From Ruminiclostridium sp. (GTDB lineage Bacteria > Bacillota > Clostridia > Oscillospirales > Ruminococcaceae), in the NCBI GenBank assembly GCA_024682455.1, contig JAIKZF010000097.1:1-64000 (forward strand): a DNA stretch of 64,000 nucleotides. Direction: 5' to 3'. How positions within the stretch are numbered: the first letter of the stretch is position 1; every line of letters starts with the position of its first letter. The translations under genes were made by a program, and so were the position numbers. Shown here in pieces: positions 1 to 9,582 of the stretch. A model generated the notes under the pieces. The model did no database searches. It saw only the letters and a program-made list of their open reading frames with translations, and was not told the DNA's origin.

Positions 1-329
1 CCGTACTTTTTCAGGAACTCGTCTATCGTATGCTCGCACCTGAAATTGGACGGCTCTTCACAGTATTCACGGACTATATAACCGCTGACCACGCTGCCGC
101 GGGACTCATAGTCCTCGTCGTTCGTGCCGTAGTTCCCTATCAGCGGGAATGTCTGCGTAACGATCTGTCCGCAGTAGCTCGGGTCGGTCAGCGTTTCCTG
201 GTAGCCGACCATTGCTGTGGTGAATACTATCTCGCCTGTTACCGTACCCTCCGCGCCGAAGGACCTGCCCTCAAACACGGTGCCGTCGGCGAGAATGAGG
301 TATGCTTTTTTATAGTCTGTGAACTGCAT
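1..329 (-). CDS. carA: Carbamoyl-phosphate synthase small subunit, N-terminal part (runs off the left edge)
   Basis: Reverse translation from ATG at 329 gives [68 protein letters not shown], typical CarA N-terminus; SD-like GGAGGA upstream. Confidence 0.93.
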   Translation of the reverse strand, partial: MQFTDYKKAYLILADGTVFEGRSFGAEGTVTGEIVFTTAMVGYQETLTDPSYCGQIVTQTFPLIGNYGTNDEDYESRGSVVSGYIVREYCEEPSNFRCEHTIDEFLKKY

Positions 330-380
330 TTTCGTCCTCCTTGCAGCTTTTGTTCAACACATTTTCATATCCGGTCTGCT

Positions 381-1343
381 TTATTCGGCTTTCTTTCTCG
401 GAACACGCGGCTTCGGGAGCTTTATCTCGCCTATGAAGCCCATTATCTCGTTTCTCATTCTTATCGCTTCTCTGTATGCCGCGCCCGCGTAGTCCGTCTC
501 GTCGCAGCCTTCCTTCTTATACGCGCACATGATGCCGCGCGAGCTGTTAACGATACCGCCGAGACCGTTCTTATCAAACGCCGCCGAGATATCCTCCGCC
601 GAGGCTCCCTGCGCGCCGTAGCCCGGGATAAGGAAGAACAGCTTCGGGAACTTCCTGCGAAGCTCCGCTATCTGCTCGGGATACGTGGCTCCGGCAACTA
701 TGCCGACTCCGCAGTAGCCATATTTTCCAGGGAGCTCCTTGCCCCATATCGTGCACATCTTCGCCATCTGCTCATATACCGGCACACCGTTTATCTTCCT
801 GTCCTGGAGCTCGCCGGACGACGGGTTCGAGGTCTTTGCCAGCACGAATATGCCCTTGTCGTAGGTCTTGCAGATCTCTGTGAGCGGCTTTATTCCGTCG
901 GAGCCGAGATAGCCGTTCACGGTGAGAGCGTCTCCGAGGAACGGTTCAAACTCTTCGCTGCCTACTTTTACCCTGCCGAGGTGTGCAGCAGCGTACGCCT
1001 CCATTGTGGAGCCTATGTCGTTGCGCTTGCCGTCGGTTATTACGAACATTCCCTTTGATCGGGCATATTCCTGCGTCTTGTACAGCGTCTTCATACCCTG
1101 ATAGCCGTACATCTCATAATAAGCAGCCTGGGGCTTTATCGCCGGAACTATGCCGCAAAGAGCGTCGATCAGCCCCTTGTTGTATTCGAGTATCGCCCTC
1201 GCGGCGCCCTTTAAGGTCTCGCCGTGCTTCTCGAAAGCCTTGCACTTTATATAATCCGGTACATAATCAAGCTTCGGGTCAAGTCCTGCCACCGTCGGGT
1301 TCTGCTTTGCCGCGATAGCCTCCATAAGTCTGTCAAGTGACAT
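381..1343 (-). CDS. pyrF: Orotidine-5'-phosphate decarboxylase (type 2)
   Basis: 320 aa ORF with NPTVAGLDPKLDYVP, TDGKRNDIGSTM, FLIPGYGAQG motifs; adjacent to carA and pyrC. Confidence 0.95.
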   Translation of the reverse strand: MSLDRLMEAIAAKQNPTVAGLDPKLDYVPDYIKCKAFEKHGETLKGAARAILEYNKGLIDALCGIVPAIKPQAAYYEMYGYQGMKTLYKTQEYARSKGMFVITDGKRNDIGSTMEAYAAAHLGRVKVGSEEFEPFLGDALTVNGYLGSDGIKPLTEICKTYDKGIFVLAKTSNPSSGELQDRKINGVPVYEQMAKMCTIWGKELPGKYGYCGVGIVAGATYPEQIAELRRKFPKLFFLIPGYGAQGASAEDISAAFDKNGLGGIVNSSRGIMCAYKKEGCDETDYAGAAYREAIRMRNEIMGFIGEIKLPKPRVPRKKAE

Positions 1344-1363
1344 ATCGTTTTCCTCCGTACGTA

Positions 1364-2638
1364 TCAGTTCTTATCCTCGTAAACTACCTTGCCGTTCACG
1401 ATCGTGTATTTTACCTTACCCTTGAACATCATACCCTTGAAGCAGGTATTCTTCGACTTCGAGTGAAGCTTCTCGGGTTCGACGAGCCATTCCTTGTTCA
1501 GGTCGACGACCGCGATATCCGCTACCGCGCCGTTCTTTATGAGACCGCCCTCAAGGCCGAGTATCAGTCTCGGGTTCTCGCACATCATGCGGACTATCTG
1601 CATAAGCTTCATCTGCTTTGTATGGTAGAATTTTGTAAGCGTTGCCGCAAGCGAGGTCTCAAGGCCTACCACGCCGTTCGGGGCCTTGTAGAAATCTGCC
1701 TTTTCCTCGGCGGTGTGGGGAGCGTGATCTGTCACAATGCAGTCGATAGTTCCGTCGCATACTGCGGCAGATATAGCCTTCATATCCTCAGCGGTACGCA
1801 GCGGAGGATTCATTCTGTAATCCGCGTCGCGCGTGAGAAGTCTGTCCTCGGTCAGCGTGAAATAATGCGGGGCTGTCTCGCTGGTCACCATAACGCCGCG
1901 TCTTGTTGCGAAGCGCAGAAGATCTACGACCTCCTTGGTCGAGACGTGAGCTATGTGTATCGGGACCTCAAGGTCATTAGCGAGCTGTATCTCACGGGCG
2001 GTCATAATGTTCTCGCTCGTTCTGCTCATACCTCTTACGCCGAGTTCAACCGAAACTACGCCGGCATTGATTATACCGCCGAGTATTATATCGGGATCCT
2101 CGCAGTGGGATATCACTTTAAGTCCTGCGTAATGTGCGTCTATCATGGCGCGTCCCATCGTATGCGCATTGGTAACGGGCTTTCCGTCGTCGGACACGGC
2201 GACGCAGCCTGCCGCCTTAAGCGCCTTGAAGTCGCAGAGCTCCTCGCCCTTGAGACCTTTGGTTATGGCTCCGACGGGATAGACCTTTATTTTTGCGTCC
2301 TTCGCCTTGTCGAGTATATATTTTATGACCTCGGGATCGTCCGCCACGGGGTCGGTGTTGGGCATGCAGGCTACCGCTGTCACGCCGCCCGCCGCCGCAG
2401 CCTCGCAGCCGGTGATTATGTCCTCCTTGTGGGTCTGACCGGGATCACGGAAATGCACGTGCATATCGCAGATACCGGGTATTACCGCAAGCCCCTCGCA
2501 GTCGATGACCTGGTCGGCATCACAGTCGATATCGGCGGCGACCTGTGATATCACATTGTCCTCGATAAGAACGTCGAGATCACCCTCAAGCTTGTTAAAG
2601 CTGCTGACTACATGACCGTTTTTCAGTAATAGCTTCAT
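1364..2638 (-). CDS. pyrC: Dihydroorotase
   Basis: MKLLLKNGHVV...GICDMHVHFRDPG...; amidohydrolase HxH motif; pyrimidine gene context; start at ATG 2638 with GGAG. Confidence 0.95.
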   Translation of the reverse strand: MKLLLKNGHVVSSFNKLEGDLDVLIEDNVISQVAADIDCDADQVIDCEGLAVIPGICDMHVHFRDPGQTHKEDIITGCEAAAAGGVTAVACMPNTDPVADDPEVIKYILDKAKDAKIKVYPVGAITKGLKGEELCDFKALKAAGCVAVSDDGKPVTNAHTMGRAMIDAHYAGLKVISHCEDPDIILGGIINAGVVSVELGVRGMSRTSENIMTAREIQLANDLEVPIHIAHVSTKEVVDLLRFATRRGVMVTSETAPHYFTLTEDRLLTRDADYRMNPPLRTAEDMKAISAAVCDGTIDCIVTDHAPHTAEEKADFYKAPNGVVGLETSLAATLTKFYHTKQMKLMQIVRMMCENPRLILGLEGGLIKNGAVADIAVVDLNKEWLVEPEKLHSKSKNTCFKGMMFKGKVKYTIVNGKVVYEDKN

Positions 2639-2681
2639 AATATACTCCAATCCGCATTTATTGATAATATGCTATCATATA

Positions 2682-2710
2682 ATTATACAATATTTAAAAT
2701 GATTTTTCAA
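2682..2710 (-). promoter_or_regulatory. SigA-type promoter upstream of pyrC
   Basis: TTGAAA - 17 bp - TATAAT on minus strand. Confidence 0.7.
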
Positions 2711-2780
2711 CACTTTATATGTTATTTGGCGTTATTTCGTTATTTTGCACAATAAACCATAAGCTCATATCCGGAGGTAT

Positions 2781-2807
2781 AAAAAAACGAGTGAAAAAAT
2801 CACTCGT
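2781..2807 (-). terminator. Rho-independent terminator after proC
   Basis: ACGAGTGATTTTTTCACTCGTTTTTTT on minus strand. Confidence 0.85.
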
Positions 2808-2812
2808 CATTT

Positions 2813-3598
2813 TTATTGTGATAACTCATAAGCACGCCTTGTGCAGGCTGCACAAGCCGCGTTCACATCATCGGTGAGCCTTCCGTCATACAGCTTTTCG
2901 AGTCCGGCGATAGTTGTGCCGCCGGGAGAGGACACCTGCTTTATAAGCTCGTCAACGGTCATTCCCGAGCTCGTCAGCATCTCCGCTGAGCCCTTGAGCG
3001 TCGCCGCGAACAGACGGAGAGCCGCACCCGCGTCAATACCGTTTGCCGCCGCGTAGTCGATAAAGCCCTTGGCGAAAAGATAAATAAAAGCGGGAGAGCT
3101 GCCGTTTATGGCGATTATCTCCTTCATTTTGTCTATCGGTATAACTTCGGCTATGCCGCAGCTTTCTATAACGGACTTCGCGAACGCGAACTCTTCATCG
3201 GAGGTGCGTTCATCCGTCGACATCGCGCTTGCGCCCATTCCGAGCATCATCGGAGTGTTGGGCATTACCAGAACGACCTTTGCGTCCGGTAACGTATGGC
3301 TTCTTATGAACTGCTCGGAAATGCCCGCGCAGATAGATATGAACACGGTTTCCGAGGTCACGGAGCCCTTTATCTCGTCAAGAACGGAGCCCAGCACCTG
3401 CGGTTTGACCGCGAGCAGCACGTATTTGCAAAGTGAAACGAGCCCGGAAGCGCTCGAACAGGGCTTTGCGGGAACAGCGGCAAGCTTTGCCTCGTCCTTG
3501 TCATAAGCATAGACCTCCGCTTCAAGAGAACCGGCGGCAATGCCTTTCATAATCGCGGAGCCCATATTGCCCGCACCAATAAAACCAAGCTTTATCAC
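2813..3598 (-). CDS. proC: Pyrroline-5-carboxylate reductase
   Basis: MIKLGFIGAGNMGSAIMKG, VLVMPNTPMMLG, SSPAFIYLF, QVSSPGGTTIAGL motifs. Confidence 0.95.
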   Translation of the reverse strand: MIKLGFIGAGNMGSAIMKGIAAGSLEAEVYAYDKDEAKLAAVPAKPCSSASGLVSLCKYVLLAVKPQVLGSVLDEIKGSVTSETVFISICAGISEQFIRSHTLPDAKVVLVMPNTPMMLGMGASAMSTDERTSDEEFAFAKSVIESCGIAEVIPIDKMKEIIAINGSSPAFIYLFAKGFIDYAAANGIDAGAALRLFAATLKGSAEMLTSSGMTVDELIKQVSSPGGTTIAGLEKLYDGRLTDDVNAACAACTRRAYELSQ

Positions 3599-4536
3599 AG
3601 TTTTTTTGTCTCCTTGTCCTTTTCAAGTTTTTCGGCATTCTCACCGGACTTGTAACGCGCGTTCCGTCCGTCCTTGACTCCCCGTACGGGTGCTCCGCCG
3701 ACAAACCGCCTGTAAGCCGCAAGTATCGGGAACAGTATCGTCAGCAGAAGCAGACAATCGACCGGCAGCTGTATGGCGTTCTTCGCGACTCTTACGGGAT
3801 AGGACGCTATCACGGAATCGGCGCTCATATATCCCGAAAATACGAAAGCTACGGGGTTCAGTATCAGATTGCATACCACGACTACTATCACCTTTGACAG
3901 TATGACCGCTACGGACGAGCGCAGATCAGCCTTGTCCTTCCTGCCGCCTATGATTATTATTCCGAAGAATGTCCCGTACAGGAAGCCCACCGCCGCCGAA
4001 ATATACCACAGCTCCGGAGCCGTGAACACCTTCGCGAGCTTTGCGTAGGGGCTGTCGGAGGCCGCCGTATCGGCAAGCGCGATACCGAGCAGAAACGTGA
4101 TAAGCCCGAATACAAGCGCTGTCAGGACACCTACAAGAGCGCTTTTCAGTATGATCTGCTTTATCCCGCCCCCGTCTTCGTCCGAGTCCGTGATTTTCTT
4201 GATCCTGAGCGGCTTGAGGTCATACAGAAAGATGCCGTAGATCATTGCCCCTATCGCCTCGATAAGCGTGAAGAACGGGCTGAAACCTCCGTCCGAGCTC
4301 AGCATGAAGCCGATAAGGTCGGTCACGATACCCGCAAGGAACGCGACCGTGGGACCGTACAGCATTCCGATAGTTGCCAGCGCGAGATAAGCGAACGTGA
4401 TCTTAAGATCGGCCGATATCTTTATGGATACCATTTTCAGGACAATATCAAGCGCTATCAGCACGCCCGTTACGGTGATGCAGCGCAGCGATTTCAGCTC
4501 CATAGCCGATTTTCCGAATTTTACAAAAAATCCCAT
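3595..4536 (-). CDS. folT: ECF transporter S component, folate family (FolT-like)
   Basis: Multi-TM protein with IALDIVLKMVSIKISADLKITFAYLALATIGMLYGP; preceded by THF-type riboswitch. Confidence 0.85.
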   Translation of the reverse strand: MGFFVKFGKSAMELKSLRCITVTGVLIALDIVLKMVSIKISADLKITFAYLALATIGMLYGPTVAFLAGIVTDLIGFMLSSDGGFSPFFTLIEAIGAMIYGIFLYDLKPLRIKKITDSDEDGGGIKQIILKSALVGVLTALVFGLITFLLGIALADTAASDSPYAKLAKVFTAPELWYISAAVGFLYGTFFGIIIIGGRKDKADLRSSVAVILSKVIVVVVCNLILNPVAFVFSGYMSADSVIASYPVRVAKNAIQLPVDCLLLLTILFPILAAYRRFVGGAPVRGVKDGRNARYKSGENAEKLEKDKETKKL

Positions 4537-4606
4537 ACCTTTTCCTCCTTACAATAAACTATACATAAAAGACGGATAAAGTATGAAACTCTCTGATCGT
4601 TCATGT

Positions 4607-4706
4607 ACAGCGAGATGCGAAGACCGCACCGCAAGCGTTCGGCGCTTTTCGTCGCTGTGCCAACTCTCCGTACACAGCGCACTTAACGCGCGGTCCTCTA
4701 CTCTGT
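4607..4706 (-). ncRNA. Tetrahydrofolate (THF-I) riboswitch
   Basis: Minus strand ACAGAGTAGAGGACCGCGCGTTAAGTGCGCTGTGTACGGAGAGTTGGCACAGCGACGAAAAGCGCC...GGTGCGGTCTTCGCATCTCGCTGT; matches recalled THF motif (GAGUAGA...GCGUUAAGUG...) with closing P1; lies in 5' leader of folT. Confidence 0.85.
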
Positions 4707-4708
4707 AA

Positions 4709-4737
4709 CGGCGAGCCTCTTTTCAGACGGCTCGCCG
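4709..4737 (-). terminator. Stem-loop downstream of pfkA (possible terminator, no strong U-tract)
   Basis: GGCGAGCC-loop-GGCTCGCC inverted repeat just after pfkA stop. Confidence 0.5.
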
Positions 4738-4744
4738 ATGATTA

Positions 4745-5707
4745 TCATATAGCTATTTCGTTAGCGATCTTATAAAGATCCTTCGGGAATTCCTTGGTCA
4801 TGCTGAGTGCTTCCTGGATATCGACATCAATTACGTCGCCGTGCTGGAGGCCGACAACTCTGTTGCCGATGCCCTTTGAGAGAAGCTCTACGGCATAGTA
4901 GCCCATTCTGCTGGCTTCAACTCTGTCACGGAGAGTCGGAGCTCCGCCTCTCTGAACATGACCGAGAATGGTCGCGCGGCAGTCGATATGTACATGTTCC
5001 TGGATTTCCTCGGCGATCTTCTGGGAATTGCCAATGCCCTCGGAAACAACGATGATGAAGTGGTTTTTGCCTGCCTTGCGGGATCTCTTGATCTTCTCCG
5101 CGACGTCGTTGAGGTCATAAGGCATTTCTGTCGTGATTATTGCGGTAGCGCCGCAGGCAATACCTGTATTCAGCGCGATATATCCGGCTCTTCTGCCCAT
5201 TACCTCTACGACGGAGCATCTGTCGTGAGAGCAGGCTGTGTCTATGAGCTTGTCTATAAGCTCCATAGCCGTATTCATTGCCGTATCATAGCCTATGGTG
5301 TACTCTGTCATTGCGATATCGTTGTCTATCGTTCCGGGAAGACCTATGCAGGGTATACCCTCCGCGGAAAGATCTGCGGCTCCTCTGAACGAACCGTCGC
5401 CGCCTATTACGACAATACCCTCGATACCGTTCTCGATGCAGGTCTGCTTTGCCTTGAGGATACCGGGCTTTTCCTTGAATTCAAGGCATCTCGCTGTATA
5501 AAGCATGGTACCGCCGCGCTGGATTATATCGGAAACGCTTGTTATCTCCAGAGGACGGATATCACCGTTGATAAGTCCGTTGTAGCCTCTGTAGATACCC
5601 ACTACCTCGATACCCTTCTGAATTGCCGATCTTACAACCGCTCTTACGGCGGCGTTCATTCCCGGCGCATCTCCGCCGCTGGTTAAAACACCGATCTTCT
5701 TGATCAT
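4745..5707 (-). CDS. pfkA: ATP-dependent 6-phosphofructokinase
   Basis: IGVLTSGGDAPGMNAAVRAVVR, GGDGSFRGA, LPGTIDNDI motifs. Confidence 0.97.
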   Translation of the reverse strand: MIKKIGVLTSGGDAPGMNAAVRAVVRSAIQKGIEVVGIYRGYNGLINGDIRPLEITSVSDIIQRGGTMLYTARCLEFKEKPGILKAKQTCIENGIEGIVVIGGDGSFRGAADLSAEGIPCIGLPGTIDNDIAMTEYTIGYDTAMNTAMELIDKLIDTACSHDRCSVVEVMGRRAGYIALNTGIACGATAIITTEMPYDLNDVAEKIKRSRKAGKNHFIIVVSEGIGNSQKIAEEIQEHVHIDCRATILGHVQRGGAPTLRDRVEASRMGYYAVELLSKGIGNRVVGLQHGDVIDVDIQEALSMTKEFPKDLYKIANEIAI

Positions 5708-5761
5708 CTTACATATCCTCCGTTTTTATCGGCAGGCATAACTTTGCCCGCATTTAATATA

Positions 5762-5790
5762 ATTTTACAATATTCAGACAAAATCGTCAA
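5762..5790 (-). promoter_or_regulatory. SigA-type promoter upstream of pfkA
   Basis: TTGACG - 17 bp - TAAAAT on minus strand. Confidence 0.65.
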
Positions 5791-5920
5791 GAGCTTTTTT
5801 CGCTAAATATAACTATTTTTTAAAATATGACTTTTTTCACAAAAATTCGACACGGCATATATCATCTTTTAATACATTTTCGGAAATGACTCTTTCCTAT
5901 GTCCACAATATATGAACGGA

Positions 5921-6835
5921 TCACTGTTTTTTCCGCAATTCCTCCGCTATTTTCGCAAGCCGTTCAAATCTGTGATTTACGCCGCTGCGGCTTATCGCGG
6001 GCTCGGACATTTTTCCCAGGTCGCGCAGTGACATATCGGGGTTCTCCAGCCTGTGCTCGGCAAGCTCGCGCAGATCGTCCGGCAGCTTGTCCCTTCCGAG
6101 CCTTTCAAAGATAAGCCCGATATCCTCAAGCTGCTTCGCGGAAGCTCTCGCCGTTCTGTCCATATTGGCTGTCTCACAGTTCACAGAGCGGTTTATACCT
6201 ATCCGCACCTCTTTGAGTATCTTTATATTCATGATCTCCATAGAGCATTTCATAGCTCCTATGTAGGTCAGGATATCGGAAATATTCTCGCTGTCCTTGC
6301 TGTACAGCAGGGTGTGCTTGCCGCGGTGTGACATATTTACCGACATTCCGTGCTCGTTTATCAGTCTCCGGAGCTCACGGCACTTTTCCTCCGTACCGGG
6401 CATGAACTCAAGATGATAGCCAGCTTTCTGTACATACACATTTCCGCACGAGATGAACGCTCCGCGCAGGAACGCGCCTGTAATGTCGTCGCTGTCCCCG
6501 GTCAGTACATTGTTTATCCGACCCTCGGAAAAACCGTACGCCTCGCCGAGCTCATTACCCTTCACGCTTATGCAGTATGTCCTTGTCGTACCGCTCCTGT
6601 GCTCTTTCAGCTCTGTCTGCTCCTTGGGGAACAGCTTCCTGACAAAGCCGGCGATCTTTTTATCGTACGTCACAAAATACGGCTCATTTCCGCGAAAGCC
6701 GTACAGCACGCCATACTTAAGCGCGGTTCTCGCCTTATCCGGCGTCTCGCATTCACATAATTCCGTCTTTACATCGTTTGAGAAGGACAATTTATCACCG
6801 TCCGTTTCATCGTGATCTGTCTCACTTCTGTGCAT
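5921..6835 (-). CDS. whiA: Sporulation/cell-division regulator WhiA (start codon uncertain)
   Basis: LSFSNDVKTELCE... LAGLIDADG-like region and C-terminal HTH LPDDLRELAEHRLENPDMSLRDLGKMSEPAISRSGVNHRFERL; next to rapZ. Confidence 0.93.
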   Translation of the reverse strand: MHRSETDHDETDGDKLSFSNDVKTELCECETPDKARTALKYGVLYGFRGNEPYFVTYDKKIAGFVRKLFPKEQTELKEHRSGTTRTYCISVKGNELGEAYGFSEGRINNVLTGDSDDITGAFLRGAFISCGNVYVQKAGYHLEFMPGTEEKCRELRRLINEHGMSVNMSHRGKHTLLYSKDSENISDILTYIGAMKCSMEIMNIKILKEVRIGINRSVNCETANMDRTARASAKQLEDIGLIFERLGRDKLPDDLRELAEHRLENPDMSLRDLGKMSEPAISRSGVNHRFERLAKIAEELRKKQ

Positions 6836-7676
6836 CCCTGTGCAAAGCGTGAACATTGTAGCCTTTTTCCCTCAGGAAATCATTGGTCATCTCCGCGAAT
6901 GTCACGCTCCTGTGTCTGCCGCCGGTACAGCCGAACGCTATTACGAGCTGGCTCTTGCCCTCGGAAATGTATTTCGGCACAAGAAAGCCTATCATATCGA
7001 ACAGCTTGTCCTTAAACTCCACAGACATCTCCGAGTTCATGACATAATCCCGCACTTCCCTGTCCTCTCCGGTCTTGTTTTTCAGCTCGGGAACATAGAA
7101 AGGGTTGGGAAGGAACCGCACGTCGAACACCAGATCAGCTTCGTCCGGTATACCGTACTTGAAGCCGAAGGAGAGACAGCATATCGACATACTGTCCGCG
7201 ATGTTGTTCATAAACATCTTCAGCATGGTCTCTTTGAATTTCGCGGTAGTCGTATAGCTTGAGTCAATGAAATAGTCGGACTTCTCGCGTATCGGCATCA
7301 GTATGTCGAACTCCTCGTCTATCGCCTTGTCGAGGTCGCCACCGCAGATATCGTACAGCGGATGCTTTCGTCTCGTTTCCTTGTAGCGGCGCTTCACAAC
7401 GTCCTTATCGGCATAAATGAAAAGTATCTTCACATTCAGCCCGTTTTCCCGCATTTCGGTGACATTCTGCCAGAACTGCAAAAAAAGCTCGCCGCCGCGT
7501 ATATCAACAACGACCGCGACCTTTTTGATCGACGAATTCTCGCCGCACAGATCAGCGAACTTCGGTATGAGCTGCGGCGGCATATTGTCTATACAGAAAT
7601 AACCGATGTCCTCCAGAACCTTTACCGCGCTGGACTTTCCCGAACCTGATATTCCGGTAACTATTACAAATTCCAT
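6822..7676 (-). CDS. rapZ: RNase adapter / nucleotide-binding protein RapZ
   Basis: MEFVIVTGISGSGKSSAVKVLEDIGYFCIDNMPPQL; C-terminal GCTGGRHRSV. Confidence 0.96.
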   Translation of the reverse strand: MEFVIVTGISGSGKSSAVKVLEDIGYFCIDNMPPQLIPKFADLCGENSSIKKVAVVVDIRGGELFLQFWQNVTEMRENGLNVKILFIYADKDVVKRRYKETRRKHPLYDICGGDLDKAIDEEFDILMPIREKSDYFIDSSYTTTAKFKETMLKMFMNNIADSMSICCLSFGFKYGIPDEADLVFDVRFLPNPFYVPELKNKTGEDREVRDYVMNSEMSVEFKDKLFDMIGFLVPKYISEGKSQLVIAFGCTGGRHRSVTFAEMTNDFLREKGYNVHALHRDAQK

Positions 7677-7683
7677 TTATCGC

Positions 7684-8601
7684 CTACTCCACTTTGATGA
7701 GCTCACATTCAAGCTTTACGCCCGTATCGGCAAATACCTTTGCCTGTATATCCCCTATTATGCCGCATACGTCACTGTATGTGGCGCCTCCGCGGTTTAT
7801 GACGAAGCCGCTGTGCTTCTCGCTGACCTGAGCCCCGCCGCGCGTGTAGCCCTTAAAACCGCTGTCCTCGATCAGCTTTGCGGCAAAATAGCCCTCCGGA
7901 CGCTTGAACGTGCTTCCGGCGCTGGGATATTCCAACGGCTGCTTTTCACGGCGCCTGCGCATCGTCTCGTTCATTTTCTCCGCGACAGCCGCCTTGTCAC
8001 CGGGCTTCAGCTCAAAGCTTACCGAAAGTATCACCTTGTCCGAACCGGTAAATACGCTGTGACGGTATGAAAGTCCCATATCCGCGGTATTTATGCTTTT
8101 CACGCTGCCGTCGGTATCGAGATATTCGCAGCAGACGACCACGTCCTTCATTTCGCCGCCGTATGCTCCGGCGTTCATATAAAGCGCGCCTCCGACGGAG
8201 CCTGGTATGCCGTAAGCGAACTCAAGGCCGGTAAGACCGGCTTCCTTAGCCGCGTTGCAGACCTTTATCAGCGGAGCCCCCGCTTCGCAGATAAGACGGG
8301 TGCCCTTACGCTTTACGGCGGAATAGTCGCTGCCTATGATTATCACGACGCCGCGCAGTCCCTTGTCGGAAATGAGGACGTTCGTGCATTTGCCGAAAAT
8401 ATAGTATTTAGTGCCTGTGCTGCGGCACGCCGCTATCAATTCCCTGATACAGTCCGCGGAACCCGGCATTACAACGACATCGCAGACGCCGCCTATGTTG
8501 AAAGACGTATAACCCGCTATCCTCTCGTTATATAAGACCTTTGCGCCGTATTTCGCGGCGATGCCGCCTATCATACCGTGTTCCAAAACGAAGCCCTCCA
8601 T
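7684..8601 (-). CDS. murB: UDP-N-acetylmuramate dehydrogenase
   Basis: TSFNIGG, GIPGSVGGALYMNAGAYGGEM, GSTFKRPEGYFAAKLIEDSGFKG. Confidence 0.96.
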   Translation of the reverse strand: MEGFVLEHGMIGGIAAKYGAKVLYNERIAGYTSFNIGGVCDVVVMPGSADCIRELIAACRSTGTKYYIFGKCTNVLISDKGLRGVVIIIGSDYSAVKRKGTRLICEAGAPLIKVCNAAKEAGLTGLEFAYGIPGSVGGALYMNAGAYGGEMKDVVVCCEYLDTDGSVKSINTADMGLSYRHSVFTGSDKVILSVSFELKPGDKAAVAEKMNETMRRRREKQPLEYPSAGSTFKRPEGYFAAKLIEDSGFKGYTRGGAQVSEKHSGFVINRGGATYSDVCGIIGDIQAKVFADTGVKLECELIKVE

Positions 8602-8614
8602 TATCTATACCCTC

Positions 8615-9568
8615 TTACTGTAAAGTATATAGATAAGCGGCTCCTATTATTCCCGCGTCATTGCCCAGCTTGCATATATCGAGCTTTGTCGAGCTGTTCG
8701 GGTCGATGCAGTAGCACTCCTCCGCAATGTACTTTATCAGCGGGTCGGTAAGGTTCTTTCCTTCCTTGCAGATACCGCCTCCGATAAGAAGCACCTCGGG
8801 CTGGAAGATGTTCACCATGTTTGTGAGTCCGCAGCCGAGATAGCGTATATATTTGTTCACGACCTCGGTGGCTGTCTTATCGCCCGCACGGAATCCGTCG
8901 AACGCGGTCTTTCCGTCAACGCCGTTCAGACTGCCCCCTGCGAGCTCCCACATTTTTGTATTCTTGTCCTCCTGCATGGCTTCCTTGGTGAAGTTTATGA
9001 GCGCGGTAGCCGAGGAATACGCCTCGAAGCAGCCCTTTCTGCCGCAGGAGCAGGGCCTTCCGTTGTACTCGATGACTGTGTGTCCTACCTCACCGCCGCA
9101 GAAATTGAAGCCCGTGTATATCTTTCCGTCAATGATTATGCCGCCTCCGACGCCTGTGCCGAGCGTAATGACGACAACATTCTTATAGCCCTTGCCCGCG
9201 CCGTTCACGACCTCGCCGAATGCGGCGGCATTCGCGTCGTTCTCGACATAGATGTGCGTTCCGAGCTTCTTGCTCAGTATCTCGCCGAGCGGGAAATTGT
9301 CGAAACCGAGGTTATTTGAATGGAGCACAACGCCCGTGTTTCTGTTGGCGGTACCGGGAGTACCTATGCCGACGCTGTTCACTTCGGAAAGCTGTATCTT
9401 CGCGGCTTCACAGGCTTGTCTCACGCCCTCGGCGATACTCTCAGCGATCTCCTCGCCGGGACGGGGCAGATTTGTCTTGATGTTCGATTTACCGATTATA
9501 TTGTAGTTTTCGTCCACTACGCCAACCTTGATATTAGTTCCTCCGAGGTCGATACCGATGTTGTACAT
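8615..9568 (-). CDS. ROK family glucokinase
   Basis: MYNIGIDLGGTNIKVG, GTGVGGGIIIDGKIY, CSCGRKGCFEAYSS. Confidence 0.93.
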   Translation of the reverse strand: MYNIGIDLGGTNIKVGVVDENYNIIGKSNIKTNLPRPGEEIAESIAEGVRQACEAAKIQLSEVNSVGIGTPGTANRNTGVVLHSNNLGFDNFPLGEILSKKLGTHIYVENDANAAAFGEVVNGAGKGYKNVVVITLGTGVGGGIIIDGKIYTGFNFCGGEVGHTVIEYNGRPCSCGRKGCFEAYSSATALINFTKEAMQEDKNTKMWELAGGSLNGVDGKTAFDGFRAGDKTATEVVNKYIRYLGCGLTNMVNIFQPEVLLIGGGICKEGKNLTDPLIKYIAEECYCIDPNSSTKLDICKLGNDAGIIGAAYLYTLQ

Positions 9569-9582
9569 AACTTTCTTTCCTT

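Noticed and set aside
1337-2548. Long antisense ORF opposite pyrC (403 aa), and similar long antisense ORFs at 10274..11419, 22405..23613, 16442..17530, 35132..36295 and 41540..42670
   Set aside because: They shadow well-identified genes on the other strand; compositions and lack of recognisable motifs fit mirror ORFs caused by codon bias.
5846-5852. TGTCGAA (Spo0A-box core) upstream of pfkA
   Set aside because: A 7-mer is expected several times by chance in 64 kb on two strands; no sporulation gene follows.
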